NCBI GenBank assembly: GCA_964386865.1
Contig: CAYLUN010000023.1
Location: 4,012 to 68,011, forward strand
Origin: CAYLUN01 sp964386865
GTDB lineage: Bacteria > Verrucomicrobiota > Kiritimatiellia > RFP12 > UBA1067
DNA: 64,000 nt
Direction of reading: 5' to 3'
In this document: one piece after another, positions 57,462-64,000 of the stretch
Numbering within the stretch: position 1 is the stretch's first letter
Layout of the letters: every line of letters starts with the position of its first letter
Notes under the pieces: generated by a model
Seen by the model: the letters and a program-made list of their open reading frames with translations, nothing else
What the model was told of the DNA's origin: nothing
Databases searched by the model: none
Made by a program: the position numbers and the translations under genes

Positions 57462-58577
57462 TTACCAGAACTTCCAGAACGGCTTGTCGTTCAGGTTGAT
57501 CACGCTCAGCGTGTGCATCGGGTCGTTCTTCGTGTTCTTGAGGCCGGGGAAGGTCATGTCGAAGTTCACGACGACGAGCTTGTCTCCCCAGACCATGGGC
57601 TCGCAGGGCTGATCGAGCAGTCCGTCCTTGCCGCAGGTGTCGTCGTTCATCCACATCGTGCCGAGCTTCGCGGCTTTGATGTCCCAGTAGAGGATCGCGT
57701 TGCGCTCGGAGTCTGCGATGAACACCCAGTCTTTCGCCGGATAGTAGCAGACGCCGTCGACGCACGGAAGCTGCTTCACATCATTGAGCAGCGTCGCCGG
57801 CTTCTCGTACGAGCCGTCTTTCTTCAGCTTGAGCACGTAGAAGTGTCCGTCGCCGAAGTTACCGGTGTAGATGTTGCCGTCCTTGTCGAAGCACATGCCG
57901 TCCGTCGCGGCGATGTCGTTGCGGTGGTTCGGCGTCGTCGAGGTGATGCCGATGCAATACGGGTCGTTTGCGGCCTGATCCTTCGGCAGCAGACGAGCCG
58001 GGCCGTCTTTGAAGGCGCTGAACGGCACGCGGTAGACGCCGCCCTGGTTCTTGCCCTCGATGTCGAAAAAGGTGTCGGTGAAGTAGACCGCGTTGCCGCG
58101 GATGCGGAGCGCGTTCGCCAGCTTGGCGCTCTCGACCACCGGCTCCATCCGCACCGGCTCGCCGGCCTTGTTGATCACCACGCGAATGACGCGGGACTTG
58201 TAGGTCTTGTCGAAGAAATACTGGTTGTCGCAGTAGTAGAGGTTGCCGTCCTCGTCGAACTCCATGCCCATGGGCGCGCCGCGCTTGGTGTCCGGGTGCA
58301 GCAGGCCCGCCACGAAGACCGACCAGCGGCCGGTTTTCTTGCACATCTTCATGATCGTGCCGGCGTACGACTGGTCCACGAAATTCGGCGCGGCACAGAA
58401 GATGTTGCCGTCCTTGTCCTGCGCGAGGCCGTCGGGCACGTTCACGTGGTCCCCGAACTGCTTGAACAGCGCCGGCCGAAACTTCTGATCCAGCCCAGCC
58501 GCCACATCCGCGGCCACCACGCGACAGGCCACCGTCACGGCGACACCCGCCAACACCCACATGCTCGACTTGCTCAT
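57462..58577 (-). CDS. Secreted SMP-30/gluconolactonase-like beta-propeller protein
   Basis: 371 residues from the ATG at 58577 (AAAGGGGA upstream). A signal peptide (WVLAGVAVTVACRVVAADV) begins the protein. Repeated propeller strands of the type DGLAQDKDGNIFCA, GMEFDEDGNLYYCDN, GMCFDKDGNIYTGNFGDGH and LRIRGNAVYFTDTFFD are seen. This matches the SMP-30/lactonase superfamily, in which acidic and Asn residues bind calcium and hydrolyse sugar lactones. Periplasmic lactone hydrolysis is plausible beside three dehydrogenases, but a binding-only role is possible. First gene of the minus-strand cluster and divergent from the DeoR-family regulator. Confidence 0.8.
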   Translation of the reverse strand: MSKSSMWVLAGVAVTVACRVVAADVAAGLDQKFRPALFKQFGDHVNVPDGLAQDKDGNIFCAAPNFVDQSYAGTIMKMCKKTGRWSVFVAGLLHPDTKRGAPMGMEFDEDGNLYYCDNQYFFDKTYKSRVIRVVINKAGEPVRMEPVVESAKLANALRIRGNAVYFTDTFFDIEGKNQGGVYRVPFSAFKDGPARLLPKDQAANDPYCIGITSTTPNHRNDIAATDGMCFDKDGNIYTGNFGDGHFYVLKLKKDGSYEKPATLLNDVKQLPCVDGVCYYPAKDWVFIADSERNAILYWDIKAAKLGTMWMNDDTCGKDGLLDQPCEPMVWGDKLVVVNFDMTFPGLKNTKNDPMHTLSVINLNDKPFWKFW

Positions 58578-58682
58578 CGCATTCCCCTTTCGTTCGCTGA
58601 AGGGCGGGCCTTGCACGGCCTTAAGCCCCGCTATCCGCGACGCGTCTGACGCCCACACGCCATGCGCCCGAATGTTCGAGAT

Positions 58683-58711
58683 ACCGTACCACAATCGGCC
58701 GCGGCTGACAA
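58683..58711 (-). promoter_or_regulatory. Promoter of the SMP-30/SDR/aldolase cluster
   Basis: On the minus strand, TTGTCA (58711-58706), a 17-bp spacer, and TACGGT (58688-58683). This predicts a leader of about 99 nt. The DeoR-type direct repeats begin about 20 bp upstream of its -35 box. Confidence 0.5.
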
Positions 58712-58729
58712 TTCGGCTTTTGCAAATAT

Positions 58730-58773
58730 TTTCGACTTGCTTTCGAACCGCTTCCGATTTACTTTCATACCCA
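58730..58773. promoter_or_regulatory. Candidate DeoR-family operator: four 11-bp direct repeats
   Basis: TTTCGACTTGC, TTTCGAACCGC, TTCCGATTTAC and TTTCATACCCA start at 58730, 58741, 58752 and 58763, i.e. one helical turn apart. Direct TTTCG-type repeats are known operators of DeoR-family regulators. They overlap a deoR-strand promoter (TTGCTT 58737-58742, 17 bp, TACTTT 58760-58765), which implies autoregulation, and lie in the gap shared with the cluster. Confidence 0.55.
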
Positions 58774-58803
58774 TCGAACCACCGAAACCAGCATGAGGCC
58801 CTT

Positions 58804-59556
58804 ATGAGCAAGGCGCGCGAACGCAAACAGCGCATTTTGGAACTGCTGATGGAGTCGCCAGCCCTCTCCGTCTCCGAGCTCGGCTCAGCGTTCCACGTTT
58901 CGGACGTCACGATCCGCAACGACCTGAACGACCTGGCCGCCCAAGGCCTGCTGGTGCGCCAGCACGGCGGCGGGCTGCCGGCCCTCCACGCCAACATCGT
59001 CGAGCGGCAGCGCACCCGCATCGACGAGAAGTGCCGCATCTCCCGGGCCGCGGCGGAGCTGATCGCCGACTCGGACGACATCATGATCACCGCCGGCACC
59101 ACGACCTCGCTGATCCCCCGCTTCCTGCTCGGCCGGCAGGGCGTGAACATCGTCACCAACTCGACGCTCCTGCTGCCCTACGTACGCAACAACCCCGGCC
59201 TGCACGTGACCCTGACCGGCGGCGAGTTCCGCCCGGCGCTGGAGGCCATGACCGGCCCCGCCACCATCCGCGAACTGCAGCAGTTCCACGTCGGCAAGGC
59301 CTTCCTCGGCTCCGACGGGCTGACCTCCGAGAAGGGCATCACGGCCGACAGCGCGGAAATCGCCGAGGTCTGCCGCCTGATGTCCGAGCAGGCCCGCCAG
59401 ACCATCGTGCTCGCGGACTCCACCAAGCTGGGCCGCGCGGGCTTTGCCCACATCATGCCGGCCGCACGCATCGACATCCTGATCACCGATGCCGGCGCGC
59501 CCGCCGCCGAAGTCGCCCGCCTCCGCAAAAAGGGCGTGACTGTTCGGCTCGTTTGA
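58804..59556 (+). CDS. DeoR-family transcriptional regulator
   Basis: 250 residues. The N-terminal winged helix-turn-helix (RKQRILELLMESPALSVSEL, HVSDVTIRNDLNDLAAQGLL, RQHGGGLP) and the C-terminal sugar-phosphate-sensing domain (ITAGTTTSLIPRFL, NIVTNSTLLL, LTGGEFRP, GSDGLTSEKGITADSAE, ADSTKLGR) are both complete. The start at 58804 follows GAGG; the longer frame from 58561 overlaps the divergent gene. It probably represses the adjacent cluster until a phosphorylated sugar binds. The direct repeats at 58730-58773 are the likely site. Confidence 0.93.
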   Translation: MSKARERKQRILELLMESPALSVSELGSAFHVSDVTIRNDLNDLAAQGLLVRQHGGGLPALHANIVERQRTRIDEKCRISRAAAELIADSDDIMITAGTTTSLIPRFLLGRQGVNIVTNSTLLLPYVRNNPGLHVTLTGGEFRPALEAMTGPATIRELQQFHVGKAFLGSDGLTSEKGITADSAEIAEVCRLMSEQARQTIVLADSTKLGRAGFAHIMPAARIDILITDAGAPAAEVARLRKKGVTVRLV

Positions 59557-59595
59557 CAAACACTGAGGCACACTGATCGCGCTGCAGTAACACCC

Positions 59596-62500
59596 ATGCA
59601 ACTATACGAACCCAAGACCCTGACGCTTTCCGCGCTCGTGCTGTGCGTCGCAGGCACAGGCGCCGCAGCGACGGGGGCCTACTGGACGTTCGACGGCGCG
59701 GAGAAGCCGCCCTGCGCCGTGACCTCGCTGGTTAGCGCGGCGGGCTCCGCCGACATGACGGCTCGTCGCGCGGCCGGCTCGCCGGCCTTCAGCGCCGATG
59801 TCATGCCGTCGCCGACCCGCCAGATCGCGCACGGGAGCGGCGGCGCGGTCGTCAATGCGGACAACCGGTCTTCGGCGTTTTTCGATGGGCAGTCGCGGCT
59901 TGTCGCGCCCGGCGCGTTCCGGCCGACCTCCTTCACCGTCGAGGCGTTCATCAAAGTCAACGCGCACCACGACTACCCGCTGATCCTCGGCCAGGTCCGC
60001 GACCGTGCCAAGAACTCGGCCACGTGGTCGCTGTCGGTCAGCGGCAGGAAGATCCGCACGCGCTTCGACAGCTATCCGGAAAGCAGCCCATGGCCACCCG
60101 CGGCGGGCATGAACCAGACATTCAGCACCGGGGTGGACGTCGAGGACGGCAAGTGGCACCACGTAGCCTTCACCTACGCGGACCAGCGCGTCCGGATGTA
60201 CGTGGACTACGCGCCGTGCGGCGGCGGCCGCACCGCCTTCCCGCTCGTGTTCACCGACGGCGAGATCTGCATCGGGGATGGCGCGGGCGAGGGCCCGTTC
60301 AACGGGTGGATCGACGAGGTGCGCCTGACGCCGGAGGTGCTGGAGCCGGACGCCTTTCTCCGCGCGATGCCGTGGGGCGAGCTGACCACGCGCGAGTGGC
60401 TGCTGCAGCGCGGAACGAACGCGGTCGCGGCCGCGTGGGACGAGTGGGTGCGGACGGAGCGCATCCTGCGACGGCAGCTGGCGGAGTCGCAGCCCGCGGC
60501 GGCGGAGCGCCGCACGCGGCTGAGCGCGCTCAAGAAGCGGCTGGACGAGGTGACGGCGCGAACCGGCGGCGGCCTCTTCCTCGACATCCGCGCCTTGAAG
60601 CGCGAGTGCCTGCTGGGCGACGCCCAGGTCGATTTCAACGCGCTCCTCTGCGTCGACAACCCGTACGTGCAGGGATCCGAGGCCTATCACGAGATCCGCC
60701 ACCGCACGGAGAACTGCGCCACTCACGGAGGCCGCCTGCTGGCGCTTGACGGCCTGGGGCCGGACGCCGCGGCGCGCGTCCTCGCCCCGCAGGCGGGGGC
60801 GCAGGCAGCCTTCTGGCGGCCCGACCTCTCCTTCGACGGCACGCGGGTGCTGTTCTGCATGAAGCTGACGAACGAGCCCGCCTACCACCTGTACGAGACT
60901 GGCGTCGACGGCGCGGGCGCGCGCCAGATTACGAAAGGCGACTACAACGACCTCGACCCGGTTTATCTGCCCGACGGCGGGTTCGCTTTCTCCACCTCGC
61001 GGTGCAACCAGTTCCTGCGCTGCGGCGACTCGAAGTTCAGGATGTTCATTCTCGCGCGCTGCGACAAGGCCGGCCGCAACATCTATTTCATCAGCGCCAA
61101 CAACGAGGCGGACTTCACCCCCGCCGTGCTGCCCGACGGCCGGATACTCTACACCCGCTGGGAATACGTGGATCGGGAGGTGAACCGGATCCAAAGCCTG
61201 TGGACGGTGAATCCGGACGGCACGGGAGCTTCCGCCTACTGGGGCAACCAGAGCCGCTGGCCCGACATGCAACTGAACGCGCGCCCCATTCCCGGAACGC
61301 AGCGGGTGCTCTTCCACGCGCCGGGGCACCACGCGTGCTACGACGGCCCGCTGGGCGTGATCGACCAGGCGGAAGGCATGAACTACCCCGACGGCGTGTA
61401 CAACCTGACCCCGCACATCCCGTGGGCCGAAGTGGGCAGCGGCCCGCTGGACAGGCCGTACAACGCCGACTTCTGCGCGCCCATCTGCTACCGCGCGTTT
61501 CAGACGCCCTTCCCTATCAGCAAAGACCTCTTCCTTGTGTCCGCACGCACGGGACAGCACAACGCGCTGGGCAGCGATCCAGCCCCCGGCCTGTTCAAGC
61601 TGTACCTGATGGACTACGACGGCAACATGGAACTGCTCTACGCCGGCGAGCACAACATTCTACACGCCCAGCCGATACGCTCCCGCCCTCGTCCGAACGT
61701 CCTCGCATCGCCGGTCAAATGGCCGGGGAAGATGCAGCGTGCGGAGCAGACGCCGGAGGACGCGATGCTCTACAGCGCGGACATCTGCGAGGGGACGACC
61801 ATCCCCCGCGGCCTTGCGAAAGCCCTGCGCGTGATGGAGATCAGCTCCGTGACCTACAGCGACTGCGCGGGCTGGCGCTCCTCCATGCGCGAGTCTGAGC
61901 CCTATCGGAAGGCCGGCGCAGTCCCCATGAGCGCATCGCAGCTGCCCGGCTCTCCCGCCATCTCGTTCGTTTACGACGAAGGCGTCAAGCGCGTCCTCGG
62001 TACGGCTCCGGTCGAAGCAGACGGCAGCGTGTACTTCACGTTTCCGGCCGTCCGGTCGGTGTTCTTCCAGCTCCTCGACGAGCAGGGCCGCTGCCTGCAA
62101 ACCATGCGCTCGTTCACGCACGGCATGCCCGGTGAGATCCGCGGGTGCGTGGGCTGCCACGAGACGCGTCGCGACGCGCCGGTGCCGTCCACGCAGACCC
62201 TGGCGATGCGGCGCGGCGCGAGCGCGCTGGCGCCGCCGCCGTGGGGAGACGAAACCGTCAGCTTCCCGCGTTTCGTTCAGCCGGCACTCGACAGGTACTG
62301 CATCCGGTGCCACGGCCGCGAGAGCCCCAAGGCGGGACTCGACTTCACGCATCGCGCCGAGCCCGGGCGGACGATCAGTTGGCCCTACGTCCATCTGGTA
62401 TTCGGCAAAGACCCGAAAGACCTCGCGGACTCGGTGAAAAAGACCATCGCCGGGCCGCTCTTCCCCTACCACGCCTATCCGAACCCCGAGTGGAAAGTCG

Positions 62501-62895
62501 TCACCCAGGACACCGTCGTGCCGCCGCTGACGGCGATGTCGTACCGCAGCAAGCTCGTCCAGTTCGCCACGAGCGGGAAGCACCACGGCGTGAAGGTGAC
62601 GCCGCTCGAAGAGGCTCGGCTGGTCGCCTGGGTCGACGCGCTGTGCCCTTACCTCGGGCTCGAAGAGCTACTGGCCCGGCCCGACATGGGCGCGGACGTC
62701 TACTACAAGGTGGACATGTACAGAGGCTTGACCTATCCGGCGCTGATGGCGCACGCCCCGGCCGTCCACAAGGCGTTCTGCCAAGACGGTTTTGAAAGCC
62801 AAGAGTCCCGCCTGCCCAAGAACAAGGGCGGGCAGGTTCTCCCCTCGTTCTATTTCGAAGGCAAGCGGCTCCTTTACCGCATGCCCGAGCCGTAA
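59596..62895 (+). CDS. LamG domain plus HzsA-like beta-propeller di-heme protein
   Basis: 1099 residues with a signal peptide. Residues about 25-250 form a concanavalin/LamG fold (AYWTFDGAEKPP, SFTVEAFIKV, KWHHVAFTYADQRVRMYVD, FNGWIDEVRL). A short helical linker follows. A TolB-like propeller (DLSFDGTRVLFCMKLTNEP, PDGGFAFSTSRC, LPDGRILYTRWEYVD) resembles the alpha subunit of hydrazine synthase. Two CXXCH heme motifs, CVGCH (about residue 850) and CIRCH (about 901), lie near the C-terminus. PVC genomes hold many HzsA-related proteins with no link to anammox. Extracellular glycan binding with a redox step is possible; the reaction is unknown. It is 22 nt ahead of the next gene. Confidence 0.8.
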   Translation: MQLYEPKTLTLSALVLCVAGTGAAATGAYWTFDGAEKPPCAVTSLVSAAGSADMTARRAAGSPAFSADVMPSPTRQIAHGSGGAVVNADNRSSAFFDGQSRLVAPGAFRPTSFTVEAFIKVNAHHDYPLILGQVRDRAKNSATWSLSVSGRKIRTRFDSYPESSPWPPAAGMNQTFSTGVDVEDGKWHHVAFTYADQRVRMYVDYAPCGGGRTAFPLVFTDGEICIGDGAGEGPFNGWIDEVRLTPEVLEPDAFLRAMPWGELTTREWLLQRGTNAVAAAWDEWVRTERILRRQLAESQPAAAERRTRLSALKKRLDEVTARTGGGLFLDIRALKRECLLGDAQVDFNALLCVDNPYVQGSEAYHEIRHRTENCATHGGRLLALDGLGPDAAARVLAPQAGAQAAFWRPDLSFDGTRVLFCMKLTNEPAYHLYETGVDGAGARQITKGDYNDLDPVYLPDGGFAFSTSRCNQFLRCGDSKFRMFILARCDKAGRNIYFISANNEADFTPAVLPDGRILYTRWEYVDREVNRIQSLWTVNPDGTGASAYWGNQSRWPDMQLNARPIPGTQRVLFHAPGHHACYDGPLGVIDQAEGMNYPDGVYNLTPHIPWAEVGSGPLDRPYNADFCAPICYRAFQTPFPISKDLFLVSARTGQHNALGSDPAPGLFKLYLMDYDGNMELLYAGEHNILHAQPIRSRPRPNVLASPVKWPGKMQRAEQTPEDAMLYSADICEGTTIPRGLAKALRVMEISSVTYSDCAGWRSSMRESEPYRKAGAVPMSASQLPGSPAISFVYDEGVKRVLGTAPVEADGSVYFTFPAVRSVFFQLLDEQGRCLQTMRSFTHGMPGEIRGCVGCHETRRDAPVPSTQTLAMRRGASALAPPPWGDETVSFPRFVQPALDRYCIRCHGRESPKAGLDFTHRAEPGRTISWPYVHLVFGKDPKDLADSVKKTIAGPLFPYHAYPNPEWKVVTQDTVVPPLTAMSYRSKLVQFATSGKHHGVKVTPLEEARLVAWVDALCPYLGLEELLARPDMGADVYYKVDMYRGLTYPALMAHAPAVHKAFCQDGFESQESRLPKNKGGQVLPSFYFEGKRLLYRMPEP

Positions 62896-62916
62896 GGCCA
62901 ACTGAGGAGCCCATCC

Positions 62917-64000
62917 ATGCCTATTCGTTTCTGCGTACTCACTTCGCTTCTCCCGCTTGCGGCAGCCCTCGCCGCGCCCGAAATAGCTGTCATCACCGAG
63001 CCCGCCTGCAACGGCGAGGTGGCCATCGTGACCGGCGAAGGCTTCGCGGCCGGCAAGACCGTCGTGAAGGCGCTCTGCCTCGGCGCTTACGACGCGAAAC
63101 AGCCGGCCGACCCGCTTGCGTTCCTGGACGCCATCGGGCACCTGCCGGAGCTGCCGGCCACGCCCCCGGCCGCCGCGCTCGACTGCCGCGTCGTCGGCGC
63201 AGGCGAAAGCTACCTGCAAGTTGAGTTCCGCAGCCTGCCACAGCCCTGGGTTCGCGCGCCTTTGACCTCGGTCGTCTGGGTCGGCGACGGCACCGCGTGG
63301 AGCCGCCCCTACCTCGTCAACCGCCCGCAGGCCCAGTGGCTCTACCCGCAGACGCAGGCCCCCGGCGAGCCCGTGCGCGTCTTCGGCCGCACCTTCTCGT
63401 GGAGCTACCAACTGCCCTCAGCCCTCGCGGTCGTCCGGCCCGTCGGCTCGACGAACGCCATCCCCCTGCGCGTCGCCGCGCAGCACCACGAGGACGGCCA
63501 AACCGAGCGCTGGTCGCTCTGCGCCTGGCTGCCGGCCGACCTCGCGGCGGGCGACTACGAGCTGGTCGTCCACGGCCGCCACGGCGGCGCTTACGGCTGG
63601 TCCGACCCGCTCCGGCTGACCGTCGCCGCCAAGCCCACCGCGCGCCGCACCGTGAACGCCCGCGACCTCGGCGCCACGGGCGACGGACTCGCGGACGACA
63701 CCGCAGCGCTCGAGGCTGCCCTTAAGCAGGCCGCGCCGGGCGGCACCCTGCTGCTGCCGCCCGGAACCTATGCGCTCGCCAAGACGCTCGACATCCCCGA
63801 CGACGTCGTGCTTCAGGGCGCGGGCATGCACCAGACGATTCTAGCCAACCTGCAAGTCCCGTCCGCCCAGTCGCGCACACTCACCGAAAGCCGCAGCGAT
63901 TTCATTGGCCGCGACCTCCTGCGCGGCATGAGCCGCTTCGCCCTGCGCGACCTCACGCTGCGCTTCATGCCCGCCAACGGCTCCGCGCTTTGCGTCGGCA
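62917..64000 (+). CDS. Secreted right-handed beta-helix (pectate-lyase-3-like) protein, 3'-truncated
   Basis: 361 codons are visible before the window ends, with no stop. GAGGAG precedes the ATG. A signal peptide (FCVLTSLLPLAAALAA) is followed by about 230 residues of beta-sandwich type sequence (EIAVITEPACNGEVAIVTGE, RVFGRTFSWSYQLPSAL). Then comes the start of a Pectate_lyase_3 (PF12708)-type beta-helix (NARDLGATGDGLADDTAALE, GTLLLPPGTYAL, DVVLQGAGMHQTIL). Such proteins are polysaccharide lyases, polygalacturonase-like hydrolases or tail-spike-like binders. The HzsA-like gene just upstream is probably in the same operon. Catalytic residues lie beyond the window. Confidence 0.8.
   Translation, partial: MPIRFCVLTSLLPLAAALAAPEIAVITEPACNGEVAIVTGEGFAAGKTVVKALCLGAYDAKQPADPLAFLDAIGHLPELPATPPAAALDCRVVGAGESYLQVEFRSLPQPWVRAPLTSVVWVGDGTAWSRPYLVNRPQAQWLYPQTQAPGEPVRVFGRTFSWSYQLPSALAVVRPVGSTNAIPLRVAAQHHEDGQTERWSLCAWLPADLAAGDYELVVHGRHGGAYGWSDPLRLTVAAKPTARRTVNARDLGATGDGLADDTAALEAALKQAAPGGTLLLPPGTYALAKTLDIPDDVVLQGAGMHQTILANLQVPSAQSRTLTESRSDFIGRDLLRGMSRFALRDLTLRFMPANGSALCVG

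Noticed and set aside
58561..58803. N-terminal extension of the DeoR-family frame
   Set aside because: It overlaps the divergent gene's start and the operator region. The ATG at 58804 follows GAGG and begins at the helix-turn-helix.
58578..59159. Extension of the SMP-30-like frame across the regulator gene
   Set aside because: It is antisense to the DeoR-family gene. The signal peptide begins at 58577.
59596..62895. True hydrazine synthase (anammox)
   Set aside because: There are no HzsB/HzsC-like genes nearby, and a LamG domain and glycan-degrading neighbours are present. The resemblance is at domain level only.

Overview
The window is a high-GC, gene-dense bacterial segment. The content fits a polysaccharide-degrading PVC bacterium, most plausibly Kiritimatiellota or a related Verrucomicrobiota lineage. 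That placement is inference. It rests on giant autotransporter-associated beta-strand-repeat proteins without a barrel, two secreted sulfatases, GH97, GH106, GH130 and sialidase-like enzymes, a LamG plus HzsA-like di-heme protein, and a sodium-solute symporter in place of SusC/SusD. I see no rRNA, tRNA, CRISPR array, transposase or phage gene.

Layout. 1-21068: three tandem plus-strand giant surface proteins (the first cut by the window edge), with a broken fourth copy and a composite repeat between the first two. 21250-26994: a Sel1-repeat protein, then a compact operon of TetR regulator, FtsX-type permease, ABC ATPase, HlyD-type adaptor and NodT-type outer-membrane lipoprotein. 26998-30084 (minus): GH97 glycosidase and a sugar epimerase/dehydratase. 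30269-35726 (plus): Sua5/YrdC, a coiled-coil membrane protein, a YwlE-like phosphatase, a YhcH/NanQ-type protein and two sulfatases. 35810-37330: a small beta-strand-repeat surface protein. 37426-42006 (minus): lipoprotein, ArsB/NhaD-like permease, secreted subtilase. 42270-44134: purD and purE. 44233-45342 (minus): NahK-like kinase. 45571-53674 (minus): symporter, GH130 phosphorylase, sialidase-like protein and GH106 rhamnosidase. 53870-58577 (minus): SMP-30-like protein, two SDRs, DeoC-type aldolase and a zinc dehydrogenase, headed by a divergent DeoR-family regulator. 59596-64000: the HzsA-like protein and a truncated beta-helix (pectate-lyase-like) protein.

How it works together. Secreted sulfatases, glycosidases and the beta-helix protein would strip sulfated, rhamnose- and hexosamine-containing glycans. 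The symporter would import products, and GH130, the NahK-like kinase, the NanQ-like protein and the dehydrogenase/aldolase/lactonase set would process them inside. The giant repeat proteins probably sit on the cell surface.

The most unusual signal is not a gene. It is a dispersed family of degenerate 7-nt-period arrays (some with a 7+8 = 15-nt period). They lie between genes, against start codons, and twice in frame inside membrane or envelope protein genes. Several promoters match TTGAC-N17-TANNNT, and at least three appear to give leaderless or almost leaderless transcripts.
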